DNA of 34,335 nucleotides from Sphingomonas sp. CCH9-E2 (GCF_001557215.1 NZ_LSJM01000005.1:1-34335), one strand, 5' to 3'; counted from the stretch's first letter, positions 8,779-17,332 are shown. Numbers and translations: made by a program. Notes: generated by a model from the sequence alone, not told the origin.

Positions 8779-8784
8779 GTCAAT
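8779..8784 (-). promoter_or_regulatory. Consensus -35 hexamer upstream of the ScfR-like gene
   Basis: TTGACA on the minus strand, 46 bp before ATG 8733. The region 17-19 nt downstream (AACATAGC) is only a weak -10. It is a plausible sigma-70 type promoter for the regulator, not a certain one. Confidence 0.35.
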
Positions 8785-8836
8785 TATTTACATACCATCC
8801 ACAGCCTTGTCATGCGCGATCTACACCGTGACCCCG

Positions 8837-8860
8837 CTGACAGCTGATCAGAATTGTCAG
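8837..8860 (+). promoter_or_regulatory. Dyad CTGACA-N12-TGTCAG overlapping a candidate promoter
   Basis: CTGACA (8837-8842) and TGTCAG (8855-8860) are exact reverse complements, with 12 bp between. The right arm overlaps TTGTCA at 8854-8859, a good -35, followed after 17-18 bp by a CATACA-like -10 and then the 52-aa ORF. The geometry suits an operator used by the divergently encoded ScfR-like regulator. That link is inference. Confidence 0.45.
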
Positions 8861-8913
8861 GATCGCCATTCGCGAGTCATACAGAATGCACGACAGTTTA
8901 CAGGAGAAAATCC

Positions 8914-9072
8914 ATGAAGACTCCCGAACCCGCGACTGCCCGCCCGGTCTTCTCGACCGCAGACTTCGCCCTGCTCAAGGAAGCGGTGGCCGATTACACC
9001 CGCAAGATCGCCGACGACCCCCGCTCGGTTCAGTTCGCCAACCTCTATCACCGTCTCGGCCGCCTCGGCTGA
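8914..9072 (+). CDS. Small conserved-looking protein, 52 aa, divergent from ScfR-like regulator
   Basis: A 52-residue cytosolic protein with one predicted amphipathic helical region (FSTADFALLKEAVADYTRKI) and a C-terminal NLYHRLGRLG. A strong ribosome-binding site (AGGAG, about 8 nt before ATG 8914), a candidate promoter with a dyad, and a hairpin downstream make it a complete small transcription unit. I do not recognise a family with certainty. Its position directly across from the ScfR-like gene suggests a regulated target or modulator of acyl-CoA metabolism, but no function can be assigned. Confidence 0.75.
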   Translation: MKTPEPATARPVFSTADFALLKEAVADYTRKIADDPRSVQFANLYHRLGRLG

Positions 9073-9100
9073 CGCGGCACCGCCTTCCTGGGGAGGAACG

Positions 9101-9130
9101 ATGCCCGCCGGGGAAACCTGGCGGGCATTT
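9101..9130 (+). terminator. Hairpin terminator after the 52-aa ORF
   Basis: ATGCCCGCC (9101-9109) pairs exactly with GGCGGGCAT (9120-9128) around a GGGGAAACCT loop that can pair internally. Only two further Ts follow, so it is a weak intrinsic terminator or a processing hairpin between the small ORF and the acyl-CoA dehydrogenase. Confidence 0.6.
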
Positions 9131-9196
9131 GCGTCTGCGATTTGCCCCTGCTAATCCCTCGATTCGAAAACAGGGTATGGAGCAGGATCGCCGGAT

Positions 9197-10342
9197 ATGA
9201 GCCTCGACGCCGAGACCTTTGACGCATTGATCGACACGGTACGCCGGTTTGTCGCCGAACGGCTGCGCCCGCTTGAGGCCGAGGTCGAAGAGGCGGACGC
9301 GATCCCGGCGCAGATCGTCGAGGAGATGAAGGCGCTCGGCCTGTTCGGCCTGTCGATTGCCGAGGAATATGGCGGGCTGGGGCTGACGATGGTCGAGGAA
9401 TGCCGCGTCGCCCTCGAACTCGGGCGGACGACACCGGCGTTCCGGTCGACCTTCGGGACCAATGTCGGCATCGGCAGCCAGGGCCTGGTCATGGCCGGGA
9501 CGCCCGAGCAGAAGGCCGAGTGGCTGCCCAAGATCGCCACCGGCGAGATCGTCACCAGCTTTGCGCTGACCGAACCCGATGTCGGCAGCGATAGCGGCGC
9601 GGTGAAGGCGCGCGCGGTCAAGGATGGCGATGTCTATCGGCTGAGCGGCACGAAGCGCTACATCACCAATGCCGACAAGGCGTCACTGTTTACGGTGATG
9701 GCGCGCACCGGCGACGAACCCGGCGCGCGCGGCGTGTCGGCCTTTCTTGTCCCCCGCGACCTGCCCGGCGTCAGCATCGGCGAGCCCGAGAAGAAGATGG
9801 GGCAGAAGGGCGCGAAGGTCGCCGACGTCAACTTCGACGATGTCCCCGTTCCTATCGCCAACCGGCTTGGCGAAGAGGGTGAGGGCTTCAAGATCGCGAT
9901 GCGCGTGCTCGACCGGGGGCGCTTGCATATCAGCGCGGTCAGTGTCGGCGTGGCCGAGCGGCTGATCGCCGACTGCGTGGCCTATGCGACCGAGCGCAAG
10001 CAGTTCGGCAAGCCCATTGCCGAGCACCAGCTGATCCAGGCGATGATCGCCGACAGCAAGACCGAAGCGCTCGCCGCCCGCGCGCTGGTGCTCGAAACCG
10101 CCGCCGCCAAGGATGCGGGCAAGGATGTGGTGATGGAGAGCGCGGCGGCGAAGCTGTTCGCCACCGAAATGGTCGGTCGCGTCGCCGACCGCGCGGTGCA
10201 GATCTTCGGCGGCGCGGGCTATATCGCCGATTACGGGATCGAGCGGCTGTATCGCGACGTGCGCCTGTTCCGCATCTATGAAGGCACCAGCCAGATCCAG
10301 CAGCTGATCATCGCACGCGAGACGCTGAAGCGGGGTGGATAG
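9197..10342 (+). CDS. Acyl-CoA dehydrogenase
   Basis: A 381-aa flavoenzyme that oxidises an acyl-CoA to the 2-enoyl-CoA, passing electrons to ETF. It has the full family layout: N-terminal helical domain, beta domain with FALTEPDVGSDSG near residues 116-128, and a C-terminal helical domain with RKQFGKPIAEHQLIQ and the signature QIFGGAGYIADYGIERLYRD. The catalytic base appears as Glu362 in RIYEGTSQIQ, the position used by short- and medium-chain enzymes. ATG 9197 gives the expected N-terminus, with a modest ribosome-binding site. It is followed by an SDR gene on the same strand, so the pair may act in one acyl-CoA degradation route. Substrate chain length is not determinable. Confidence 0.95.
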   Translation: MSLDAETFDALIDTVRRFVAERLRPLEAEVEEADAIPAQIVEEMKALGLFGLSIAEEYGGLGLTMVEECRVALELGRTTPAFRSTFGTNVGIGSQGLVMAGTPEQKAEWLPKIATGEIVTSFALTEPDVGSDSGAVKARAVKDGDVYRLSGTKRYITNADKASLFTVMARTGDEPGARGVSAFLVPRDLPGVSIGEPEKKMGQKGAKVADVNFDDVPVPIANRLGEEGEGFKIAMRVLDRGRLHISAVSVGVAERLIADCVAYATERKQFGKPIAEHQLIQAMIADSKTEALAARALVLETAAAKDAGKDVVMESAAAKLFATEMVGRVADRAVQIFGGAGYIADYGIERLYRDVRLFRIYEGTSQIQQLIIARETLKRGG

Positions 10343-10354
10343 CGACCAAAAGCC

Positions 10355-10434
10355 GTCACCCCAGCGCAAGCTGGGGTCTCCCGCGGCAAAGCGAATGGCC
10401 TGACGCACAAGACCCCAGCTTGCGCTGGGGTGAC
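10355..10434. repeat. Paired inverted repeat (CCCCAGC core) between acyl-CoA dehydrogenase and SDR genes
   Basis: The 25-nt left arm (10355-10379) and right arm (10410-10434) are exact reverse complements. Each arm is itself palindromic around CCCCAGC/GCTGGGG, so the element can form two small hairpins or one long one. This resembles REP/BIME-like repeats common in sphingomonad intergenic DNA. It may stabilise or attenuate the upstream message. The SDR gene begins 18 bp later, with its own GGAG site. Confidence 0.85.
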
Positions 10435-10451
10435 GCACTTGGAGAGATAGG

Positions 10452-11240
10452 ATGGACACCAGCAAATTCTTCGACCTGACCGGCAAGGTCGCGCTCGTCA
10501 CCGGCGGTAGCCGCGGCATCGGCAAGATGATCGCCGAGGGCTTCATCGCCCAGGGGGCGAAGGTCTATATCTCGTCGCGCAAGGCTCCGGCGTGCGAAGA
10601 GACCGCCGCCGAACTCGGCCCGAACTGCATTCCGATCCCGATGGATGTGTCGACGGTCGAGGGGTGCAAGGCACTCGCCGCCGCGCTGGCGGAACGCGAG
10701 CCGCAGCTCGACATTCTGGTCAACAATGCCGGCGCGGCGTGGGGCGTCGAGTTCGCCGAATTCCCCGAGAGCGGCTGGGACAAGGTGATGGACCTCAACG
10801 TCAAATCGCCCTTTTTCCTGACCCAGGCGCTGCACGATCTGCTCAAGGCGCGCGCCAGCCATGATGCGCCGTCGAAGGTGATCAACATCACCTCGATCGA
10901 CGGGCTGCGGCTCAATCCGTGGGAGACGTACAGCTATCACGCGTCCAAGGCGGCGCTGATCTACCTGACCAAGCGCATGGCGGCGCGGCTGATCCGCGAC
11001 GGTATCATCGTCACCAGCCTGGCCCCGGGTGCGTTCGCCAGCGAGATGAACCGCGCTGCCCGCGACCATGGCGACGAGGTGGCGAAGCGCATCCCGATGC
11101 GTCGCATTGGCACGCCCGAGGACATGGCGGGCGCGGCGATCTTTCTTGCCAGCCGCGCGTCGGACTATGTCGTCGGCGACACGCTGGTCGTGGACGGCGG
11201 GCTGGTCAACGCATCGCTGGCCGTCAGTATCGACGCGTAA
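10452..11240 (+). CDS. SDR family oxidoreductase
   Basis: A 262-aa classical short-chain dehydrogenase/reductase. The cofactor motif TGGSRGIG is at residues 17-24; NNAGAAWG follows at about 95. The catalytic pair is Tyr162-xxx-Lys166 in YSYHASKAA, and the C-terminus carries RIGTPEDMAGAAIFLAS and VVDGG. SSRK at about residue 38 (Arg after the second beta strand) favours NADP(H). It resembles RhlG/FabG-like 3-oxoacyl reductases. ATG 10452 has GGAGAG at the right distance. The adjacent acyl-CoA dehydrogenase suggests oxidation or reduction of a 3-hydroxy/3-oxo acyl intermediate; this is inference. Confidence 0.94.
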   Translation: MDTSKFFDLTGKVALVTGGSRGIGKMIAEGFIAQGAKVYISSRKAPACEETAAELGPNCIPIPMDVSTVEGCKALAAALAEREPQLDILVNNAGAAWGVEFAEFPESGWDKVMDLNVKSPFFLTQALHDLLKARASHDAPSKVINITSIDGLRLNPWETYSYHASKAALIYLTKRMAARLIRDGIIVTSLAPGAFASEMNRAARDHGDEVAKRIPMRRIGTPEDMAGAAIFLASRASDYVVGDTLVVDGGLVNASLAVSIDA

Positions 11241-11264
11241 GGTTTTGCTTCAGCTTCGCTGAAC

Positions 11265-11342
11265 GGCACCAGCCCGCTCCCCCACCCGGCCACCCACAAG
11301 GTATCTTCGATGGGTGGCCGGGTGGGGGAGCGGGCTGGTGCC
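11265..11342. terminator. Perfect 32-bp stem hairpin between convergent SDR and AI-2E genes
   Basis: The arm 11265-11296 is the exact reverse complement of 11311-11342, 32 bp without a mismatch, around a 14-nt loop. The arms are GC-rich (starting GGCACCAGCCCGCTCCCCCA). It lies between convergent stops (SDR at 11240, AI-2E family at 11359), so it could serve as a bidirectional terminator, though there is no T-run on either side. The length and perfection exceed normal terminators and suggest a mobile repeat of the REP/MITE kind. A smaller palindrome, TTCAGC-TTC-GCTGAA, sits just before it. Confidence 0.85.
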
Positions 11343-11358
11343 GCAGATTCAGAATCGC

Positions 11359-12432
11359 TTAATCCGCATCCTCGGTCTGGCCAGCGATCTTGATGTCCTT
11401 GCCCAACAGGGTGCGGACATAGATGCGCTGGACCAGCACGAACACGACGACCGTTAGCGGGGCGGCGAGCAGGACGCCGAGGAAGCCGAACAGCAGCCCC
11501 GCCGCGACCACGGCGAACAGCAGGATGGCGGGCGGCACGTCGACCGCCTGCTTCTGGATCATCGGCTGCAGGAAATTGCCCTGGATCTGCTGGATGATCA
11601 GGAACAGCACGATCGTCCACACCGCCGTAATCGGCGAAACGGTGAAGGCGAGCAGCACGGCGGGAACGCCGGCGATGATCGGGCCGATCATCGGGATGAC
11701 GTCGAGCAGCCCGGCGATCAGGCCGAGGCCACCTGCGGCCGGCACGCCGAGCAGCGCAAGCCCGGCCCAGGTGAACGCCGCGACGACCAGCGAGGACACC
11801 GCCTGCCCCACCATCCAGCCGCGCAGACCGCGCGCGGCATCGTCGATCGCATCGGCCACGGTCGGCTCCGCCCGGCGCGGCATCAGCAGCAACAGCCCGC
11901 GGCGATAGACCGCCGGATCGCTGGCGAGGAAGATCGCCGCGACGAAGACAAGCACGAAATTGGCGATGCCGTTGGTGGCGGTCAGCACATAGCCGCCGGC
12001 CTGACTGGCGAAGCGCGACACGTCGCTGCTGCCCTGTTCGACCATCTTGCGCACCGACTCGCTGAGGCCGGCGCGCTCGAGAAAGGCGCGGACCTGTTCG
12101 ATCGCGGGCGGGATGCTGTCCTCAATCGTGTCGAACTCACCCGCGAGCTGCGACCCGAACAGGGTGAACGCACCGCCGAATATGGCGAGGATCAGGATGA
12201 CCGAGACCCCGAGCGCGGGGCCGCGCCCCATGCCGGTCAAGCGGCTCACCGCCTGAGTGATCACACCGAAAATCGCGGCGAGCACCAACGACGCGAAGAT
12301 CAGCATGAGGAAGCCCGACAGTTCGAGCAGCATCCACGCAAAGCCCACGATCGCCAGGATCGTGACGGTGACCGTAGCGACGCGGCCGACCGTCGGGAAC
12401 GCGCTGCCGGTCGGGTCCGATGGGGTGGTCAT
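11359..12432 (-). CDS. AI-2E family transporter (PerM/YdiK-like permease)
   Basis: A 357-aa polytopic membrane protein of the AI-2 exporter superfamily, once called PerM. Members include quorum-signal exporters and Na+/H+ antiporters, so the substrate here is open. Two to three N-terminal helices (ATVTVTILAIVGFAWMLLEL, then LMLIFASLVLAAIFG) precede a soluble helical region at about 95-150. The family core follows (DVIPMIGPIIAGVPAVLLAF, FLIIQQIQGNFLQPMIQ). ATG 12432 has GGAG about 11 nt upstream. It is monocistronic, divergent from the lactonase-like gene and convergent with the SDR gene. Confidence 0.92.
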   Translation of the reverse strand: MTTPSDPTGSAFPTVGRVATVTVTILAIVGFAWMLLELSGFLMLIFASLVLAAIFGVITQAVSRLTGMGRGPALGVSVILILAIFGGAFTLFGSQLAGEFDTIEDSIPPAIEQVRAFLERAGLSESVRKMVEQGSSDVSRFASQAGGYVLTATNGIANFVLVFVAAIFLASDPAVYRRGLLLLMPRRAEPTVADAIDDAARGLRGWMVGQAVSSLVVAAFTWAGLALLGVPAAGGLGLIAGLLDVIPMIGPIIAGVPAVLLAFTVSPITAVWTIVLFLIIQQIQGNFLQPMIQKQAVDVPPAILLFAVVAAGLLFGFLGVLLAAPLTVVVFVLVQRIYVRTLLGKDIKIAGQTEDAD

Positions 12433-12577
12433 GCGGTGCGTTGCTCCATTTTAGTGCGGGATTTTCGGCCGTGGCGTTGCGATGCTACCGCGCAACGCTT
12501 TGCATCGCCAGCGGCTCCCGAAGCGGCGTACCCGTCGCGGCATTGACGCGGCGCGCGCAGGCGGCTTTCAAGTGGCC

Positions 12578-13684
12578 ATGACCATTTCTTCCTTCACCCC
12601 GTCGCGCCGCGGGTTCGTTACTGGCACCCTCGCGCTTGCAGGCAGCCCGGCGGCTGCGATGGCCGCCGCGCCCGATCGGCTGATCGCGGGCACCTATGCC
12701 AGCCGGGGCGGTGCGGGCGTGGTGCCGCTCACCGGGACCGCCGATGGCTGGACGGCGGGCGCGCCGGTCGCGGCGATCCGCAACGCGTCGTTTGGCGTGA
12801 CGTCGCGGGACGGGCGCTTCCGCTATCTGCTCGATGAGAGCGAGGCGGGAACGCTGGGCATTTATGACCGGGCGTTGAAGCCGCTGGACAGCCTGTCCAC
12901 ACTGGGCGCGCATCCGTGCCATGCGGCGCTCAGCCCGGACGGGGGCATGCTCGCCGTCGCCAATTATTCCAGCGGCAACGTGACCGTATGGCGGCTGGAC
13001 CGCAAGACGGGGCTGCCGGCCGGCGAGGCGCAGAGCGTGGCGCATCGCGGCAGCGGGCCGAACCAGCGGCGGCAGACCGGGCCGCATGCGCATTGGGTCG
13101 GATTCAGCCGCGACGGGCGGACGCTCCACGCGGTCGATCTGGGCGCGGATGCAGTGTTCGCGCATCGCGTCGATCCGGCGTCGGGGCGCGTTACGCGCAG
13201 CGACGTCGCATATCGCGCCGCGCCCGGATCGGGGCCACGCCACCTTGCCTGGCACCCGCGCCTGCCGGTCGCCTATCTGCTCGCCGAACTGGCGAACACG
13301 GTGACGGTGCTGCGTGCAGGTGCCGATGGCGGCTTCACCGCGGGCACGACGCTCTCGACCCTGCCCGCCGGGTTCGACGGACCGTCTTCGGGCGCGCATA
13401 TCGCGGTCAACCGCGCGGGCACACGGCTGTATCTGTCGAACCGCGGCCATGACAGCATCGCGGTGTTCGCGATCGCGCGTGACGGTGGGCTGAGCCTGAT
13501 CCAGCATGTCAGCTGCGGCGGACACTGGCCGCGCCTGTTCCTGCTGCGCGAGAATCGCGGCGAGTTGCTCGTCGCCAATGAGCGGTCTGGGAACGTCGCG
13601 ATACTGCCGATTGGGGCCGAAGGACGCCTTGCGGAGCCAAAGCGGGGGCCGACGATCCCTGGAGTCGTGTTTCTCGCGGACTGA
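12578..13684 (+). CDS. Lactonase family beta-propeller protein with Tat-type signal
   Basis: A 368-aa protein of the 6-phosphogluconolactonase-like (YbhE/muconate cycloisomerase-like) seven-bladed propeller family. Blade motifs recur: HAALSPDGGMLAVANYSSGN, HWVGFSRDGRTLHAVDLGAD, HIAVNRAGTRLYLSNRGHDS and HWPRLFLLRENRGELLVANE. The N-terminus SRRGFVTGTLALAGSPAAAMA fits a Tat signal with its twin Arg, so the protein is probably periplasmic, unlike cytosolic Pgl. This makes a role in the pentose phosphate pathway less likely. The start at 12578 places the twin Arg at residues 9-10; a GTG six bases upstream is possible. It ends 2 nt from the convergent MerR gene. Confidence 0.88.
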   Translation: MTISSFTPSRRGFVTGTLALAGSPAAAMAAAPDRLIAGTYASRGGAGVVPLTGTADGWTAGAPVAAIRNASFGVTSRDGRFRYLLDESEAGTLGIYDRALKPLDSLSTLGAHPCHAALSPDGGMLAVANYSSGNVTVWRLDRKTGLPAGEAQSVAHRGSGPNQRRQTGPHAHWVGFSRDGRTLHAVDLGADAVFAHRVDPASGRVTRSDVAYRAAPGSGPRHLAWHPRLPVAYLLAELANTVTVLRAGADGGFTAGTTLSTLPAGFDGPSSGAHIAVNRAGTRLYLSNRGHDSIAVFAIARDGGLSLIQHVSCGGHWPRLFLLRENRGELLVANERSGNVAILPIGAEGRLAEPKRGPTIPGVVFLAD

Positions 13685-13686
13685 TG

Positions 13687-14118
13687 CTAGCGTGGCAATT
13701 TGATCGGCTGCGCGCGCCGACCGAGCGCGCCCGACGCTGCGGCACGCACGATCCGTTGAAAGGTCGGGCACTCCATATGCTGTGGTGCCGGGCACGCCGC
13801 TGCATGGCGCAGTCCGTCGCGCATCGCGGTAAGCCGCCGGATCAACAGGTCGAGCTCGTCCGCTTTGGCCCACAGCATGTCGCGGTCGATCACGGCCATG
13901 CCCCGCGTATCGAACATCGTTGCGATCTCGTCGAGCGAGAACCCGGCCTGTCGCCCTAGCGCGATCAGCGCCAGCCGTTCGAGTATGCCCGGTGCAAACA
14001 CCCGCTTGAGCCCTCGTCGCCCGATCGACGCAATCAGACCGCGCTCCTCATAATAGCGCAAGGTCGAGGCAGGCACCCCGGACCGACGCGCAACCGCGTT
14101 GATATCGATCGCAGACAT
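13687..14118 (-). CDS. MerR family transcriptional regulator
   Basis: A 143-aa DNA-binding regulator. The N-terminal winged helix-turn-helix has the hallmark GVPASTLRYYEERGLI at residues 15-30, followed by RGLKRVFAPGILERLALI. A dimerisation helix runs over about 75-105. Two Cys, in ACPAPQHMEC (about residues 108-117), sit where some MerR members bind metal or sense redox. The spacing differs from classic MerR/ZntR, so the inducer is unknown. It is divergent from a methyltransferase with a MerR-type promoter between them and probably controls both. The start at 14118 is 4 bp from the -35 box. Confidence 0.92.
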   Translation of the reverse strand: MSAIDINAVARRSGVPASTLRYYEERGLIASIGRRGLKRVFAPGILERLALIALGRQAGFSLDEIATMFDTRGMAVIDRDMLWAKADELDLLIRRLTAMRDGLRHAAACPAPQHMECPTFQRIVRAAASGALGRRAQPIKLPR

Positions 14119-14121
14119 CGC

Positions 14122-14152
14122 TTGACCTCAAGTTGACTTGAAGTGGCAAGGT
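14122..14152 (+). promoter_or_regulatory. MerR-type promoter/operator of the methyltransferase gene
   Basis: A -35 TTGACC (14122-14127) and a -10-like CAAGGT (14147-14152) are separated by 19 bp, the stretched spacer typical of MerR-activated promoters. Within the spacer lies the dyad CCTCAAGT-TG-ACTTGAAG (14126-14143), with one mismatch between arms. The methyltransferase start is at 14192 and the MerR start at 14118 on the other strand. This matches how MerR proteins twist a long-spaced promoter. Confidence 0.75.
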
Positions 14153-14191
14153 GCCGCCTCGACCCCACCGAATCAAGCGAAAGGACGAACG

Positions 14192-15019
14192 ATGATCGAG
14201 ACGATAACCCAGGAGCAGTTGTGGAATGGCCCGGCCGCCGACGCATGGCTGACGATGCAAAGCACGCTCGATCAGCTGTTTGAGCCGTTCGAGACTGCGT
14301 TGGTCGATGCGGTAAAAGACCAGGGCGCACGCCACGTTCTCGACATCGGCTGTGGAACTGGCGCGACCACAATTGCAATTGGTCGGGCGATCGCTGGACG
14401 CGGCCATGCGACCGGCGCAGACCTATCCGTGCCGATGATCGAGCTCGCCGGCGAGCGCGCTCGGGCGTGCGGCGTTGACGCCCGGTTCATTGCCGGGGAC
14501 GCGTCGCGCATCGCCGCCAATACGCCGTTCGACATGGCGGTCTCCCGCTTCGGGATCATGTTCTTCGACGACCCGGTGGCCGCCTTTGAACAGATCCGTG
14601 CCATGCTGCTGCCGGATGCGCCGTTGACGGCGTTTGCCTGGCGCTCGCCTAAGGAGAACCCGTTCATGACCTGTGCGGAGCGCACCGCCGCGCCCATGCT
14701 GCCCCCGCTTCCGCCGCAACAGCCCGACGCGCCGGGTCAGTTTGCTTTTGCGGCAGCGGACCGCGTTCGGACCATCTTGGCCGATGCAGGCTGGTCACGC
14801 GTAGTTCTGACGCCATTCGACGTCGAATGCACCATGCCCGTTGCGCGGCTTGACGCCTATCTGTTGCACATGGGGCGCGTCGGTATCGCCCTGAACCAAC
14901 TCGACGATGCGCCGCGCACCGCCCTGCTGGCGCAGTTGCGGAGGGCATTTGCGCCCTTCGTCGATGGCGACCGCGTCCGGTTCACTGCGGCCTGCTGGCG
15001 GATCGACGCACGCGCCTAG
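14192..15019 (+). CDS. Class I SAM-dependent methyltransferase
   Basis: A 275-aa Rossmann-type methyltransferase. Motif I is LDIGCGTGATT near residues 50-60, the acidic end of beta2 is GADLSVPMIELA, and motif III-IV reads FDMAVSRFGIMFFDDP. This is the UbiE/Methyltransf_11-25 group; the substrate cannot be inferred. ATG 14192 has AAAGGA 8 nt upstream, within the promoter region controlled by the divergent MerR. Its stop overlaps the stop of the convergent maeB by 4 bp (CTAG at 15016-15019). Being under MerR control suggests a detoxification or stress role, but that is inference. Confidence 0.9.
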   Translation: MIETITQEQLWNGPAADAWLTMQSTLDQLFEPFETALVDAVKDQGARHVLDIGCGTGATTIAIGRAIAGRGHATGADLSVPMIELAGERARACGVDARFIAGDASRIAANTPFDMAVSRFGIMFFDDPVAAFEQIRAMLLPDAPLTAFAWRSPKENPFMTCAERTAAPMLPPLPPQQPDAPGQFAFAAADRVRTILADAGWSRVVLTPFDVECTMPVARLDAYLLHMGRVGIALNQLDDAPRTALLAQLRRAFAPFVDGDRVRFTAACWRIDARA

Positions 15020-17274
15020 CGCGCGATCCCCCCCGCAGCGAGCACCGCCAGCGTCACAAGGTCGCCTGCACTGCTGGTCATCGGTGCGACCTGGACCGGC
15101 TTTTCCATGCCGACCAGCATCGGGCCGATCATGCTGTCGCCGCCCAGTTCGCGCAGCAGCTTGGCCGAGATATGCGCGGACTGCAGGCCCGGCATGATCA
15201 GGATGTTGGCCGGGCCGGACAGGCGGGCGAAGGGATAGTTGGCGAGCTGACGCGGGTTGAGCGCCACGTCGGGAGCCATTTCGCCTTCATATTCGAAGCT
15301 AACGCCGCGCCCGTCGAGCACCTTCACCGCGTCGCGGATATTTTCGAGGAACGCGCCCTTCGGGTTGCCGAAGTTCGAATAGCTGAGGAACGCGACGCGC
15401 GGTTCATGGCCCATCTGGCGGGCGACCTGGGCGGTCTGTTCGGCGATGTCGGCCAGTTCCTCGGCGCTGGGGCGTTCATTGACCGTGGTGTCGGCGATGA
15501 ACACCGTGTGCGACTGGCCGACCATAAGGTGCATGCCGAACGCGGTGCGGCCATCGGCGACGTCGATCACGCGGCGCACTTCGCGCAGCGTCTGCGAATA
15601 GGTGCGGGTGACGCCGGTGATCATCGCATCGCCCTCCCCCAGCTGCAGCAACAGCGAGCCGAAGATGTTGCGGTCCTGGTTCACCATCCGCTCGCAGTCG
15701 CGGCGCAGATAGCCACGGCGCTGGAGCCGGTTGTACAGGAAATCGACCATCGCCGGGACGAGCGGCGAGTTGCGACTGTTGTGCAGTTCGAAGCTGTCGG
15801 GATCGCTGACGCCGAGCGCGCGCAGGCGATCGGGCACATCGTCGCGGCCGACCAGCACCGGCGTACCATAGCCACCGTCGCGGAAGGCGATGGCGGCGCG
15901 CAGCACCACTTCCTCCTCCGCCTCGGCGAAGATCACGCGCTTGGGATGCGCGCGCGCGCCTTCATAAGCGAGGGTGAGCACCGAGGTGGTCGGGTTGAGG
16001 CGACCGCGCAGCGTGTGGCGATAGGCGGCCATGTCGAGGATCGGCTTGGTCGCAACGCCCGAATCCATCGCGGCCTTGGCCACCGCCATCGACACGACCT
16101 CCATCAGGCGCGGATCGAACGGGGCGGGGATGATGTATTCGGGGCCGAAGCTGTGCGCCTTGCCATAAGCGAGCGCGACTTCCTCCGGCACCTGTTCGCG
16201 CGCCAGTTCGGCGATGGCGCGGGCGGCGGCGATCTTCATCTCCTCATTCACCGCCGTCGCGCGCACGTCGAGCGCGCCGCGGAAAATGAACGGGAAGCCG
16301 AGGACGTTGTTGACCTGATTGGGATAGTCCGACCGGCCGGTGGCGATGATCGCATCGGGGCGCGCGGCCTTGGCCAGTTCGGGGCGGATCTCCGGCTCGG
16401 GATTGGCCATGGCGAAGATGATCGGCGCCGGGGCCATGTCCTTGACCATTTCGGGCTTCAGCGCGCCGGCGGCGGACAGGCCGAGGAAGACGTCGGCGCC
16501 GACCAAAGCCTCGGTCAGCGTGCGGCGGTCGGTGGTTGCGGCATGCGCCGACTGCCACTGGTTCACCCCTTCGCGATCGGTGGTGATGACGCCGGTGCGG
16601 TCGCACATCAGCACATTTTCGTGCCGCACGCCCATCGCCTTCATGAGTTCGGTGCAGGCGATGGCGGCGGCACCCGCGCCGTTCACCACCACCTTGATAT
16701 CGCCGAGGCTGCGCCCGGTGAGCAGGCAGGCATTGATCAGACCTGCGGCAGTGATGATCGCGGTGCCATGCTGGTCGTCATGAAACACCGGGATGTTCAT
16801 CCGCTCGCGCAGCGTCTGTTCGATGATGAAGCATTCGGGCGCCTTGATGTCTTCAAGGTTGATCCCGCCGAAGCTGGGTTCGAGCAGTTCGACGCAGTTG
16901 ATGAAGGCGTCGACATCCTCGGTCTTCACCTCGAGATCGATCGAGTCGACATCGGCGAAGCGCTTGAACAGCACCGCCTTGCCCTCCATCACCGGCTTGG
17001 ACGCCAATGCCCCCAGATTGCCCATGCCCAAAATGGCCGTGCCGTTGGAGATGACCGCGACGAGATTACCCTTGGCAGTATAGTCATAGGCCGTGGCGGG
17101 GTCGTCGGCGATCGCCTGGACCGGGACCGCGACGCCGGGAGAATAAGCGAGCGCGAGGTCGCGCTGCGTGGTCAGTGGCTTGCTCGCCACGATCTCGATC
17201 TTGCCGGGCCGGCCCTCCGAGTGGAACAGCAGCGCCTCGCGCTCGGAAAACTGGATATTGGCTTCATCGGACAT
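15016..17274 (-). CDS. maeB: NADP-dependent malic enzyme with C-terminal phosphotransacetylase-like domain
   Basis: A 752-aa fusion protein of the MaeB type. It decarboxylates malate to pyruvate and yields NADPH, feeding gluconeogenesis and lipid synthesis. The malic domain spans about 1-430, with [12 protein letters not shown] near 40-51 and the nucleotide motif NGAGAA at 198-203. The PTA-like domain at about 435-750 usually lacks transacetylase activity and acts in regulation by acetyl-CoA. ATG 17274 is preceded by GGGAGAG. It is divergent from mutS across 211 bp. Length and domain order match the alphaproteobacterial family. Confidence 0.96.
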   Translation of the reverse strand: MSDEANIQFSEREALLFHSEGRPGKIEIVASKPLTTQRDLALAYSPGVAVPVQAIADDPATAYDYTAKGNLVAVISNGTAILGMGNLGALASKPVMEGKAVLFKRFADVDSIDLEVKTEDVDAFINCVELLEPSFGGINLEDIKAPECFIIEQTLRERMNIPVFHDDQHGTAIITAAGLINACLLTGRSLGDIKVVVNGAGAAAIACTELMKAMGVRHENVLMCDRTGVITTDREGVNQWQSAHAATTDRRTLTEALVGADVFLGLSAAGALKPEMVKDMAPAPIIFAMANPEPEIRPELAKAARPDAIIATGRSDYPNQVNNVLGFPFIFRGALDVRATAVNEEMKIAAARAIAELAREQVPEEVALAYGKAHSFGPEYIIPAPFDPRLMEVVSMAVAKAAMDSGVATKPILDMAAYRHTLRGRLNPTTSVLTLAYEGARAHPKRVIFAEAEEEVVLRAAIAFRDGGYGTPVLVGRDDVPDRLRALGVSDPDSFELHNSRNSPLVPAMVDFLYNRLQRRGYLRRDCERMVNQDRNIFGSLLLQLGEGDAMITGVTRTYSQTLREVRRVIDVADGRTAFGMHLMVGQSHTVFIADTTVNERPSAEELADIAEQTAQVARQMGHEPRVAFLSYSNFGNPKGAFLENIRDAVKVLDGRGVSFEYEGEMAPDVALNPRQLANYPFARLSGPANILIMPGLQSAHISAKLLRELGGDSMIGPMLVGMEKPVQVAPMTSSAGDLVTLAVLAAGGIAR

Positions 17275-17332
17275 TTTGCTCTCCCGGTCGGCTTCCCTTT
17301 AGGGGCGAGCGGGCGCGGATTGCAACGCGCCT

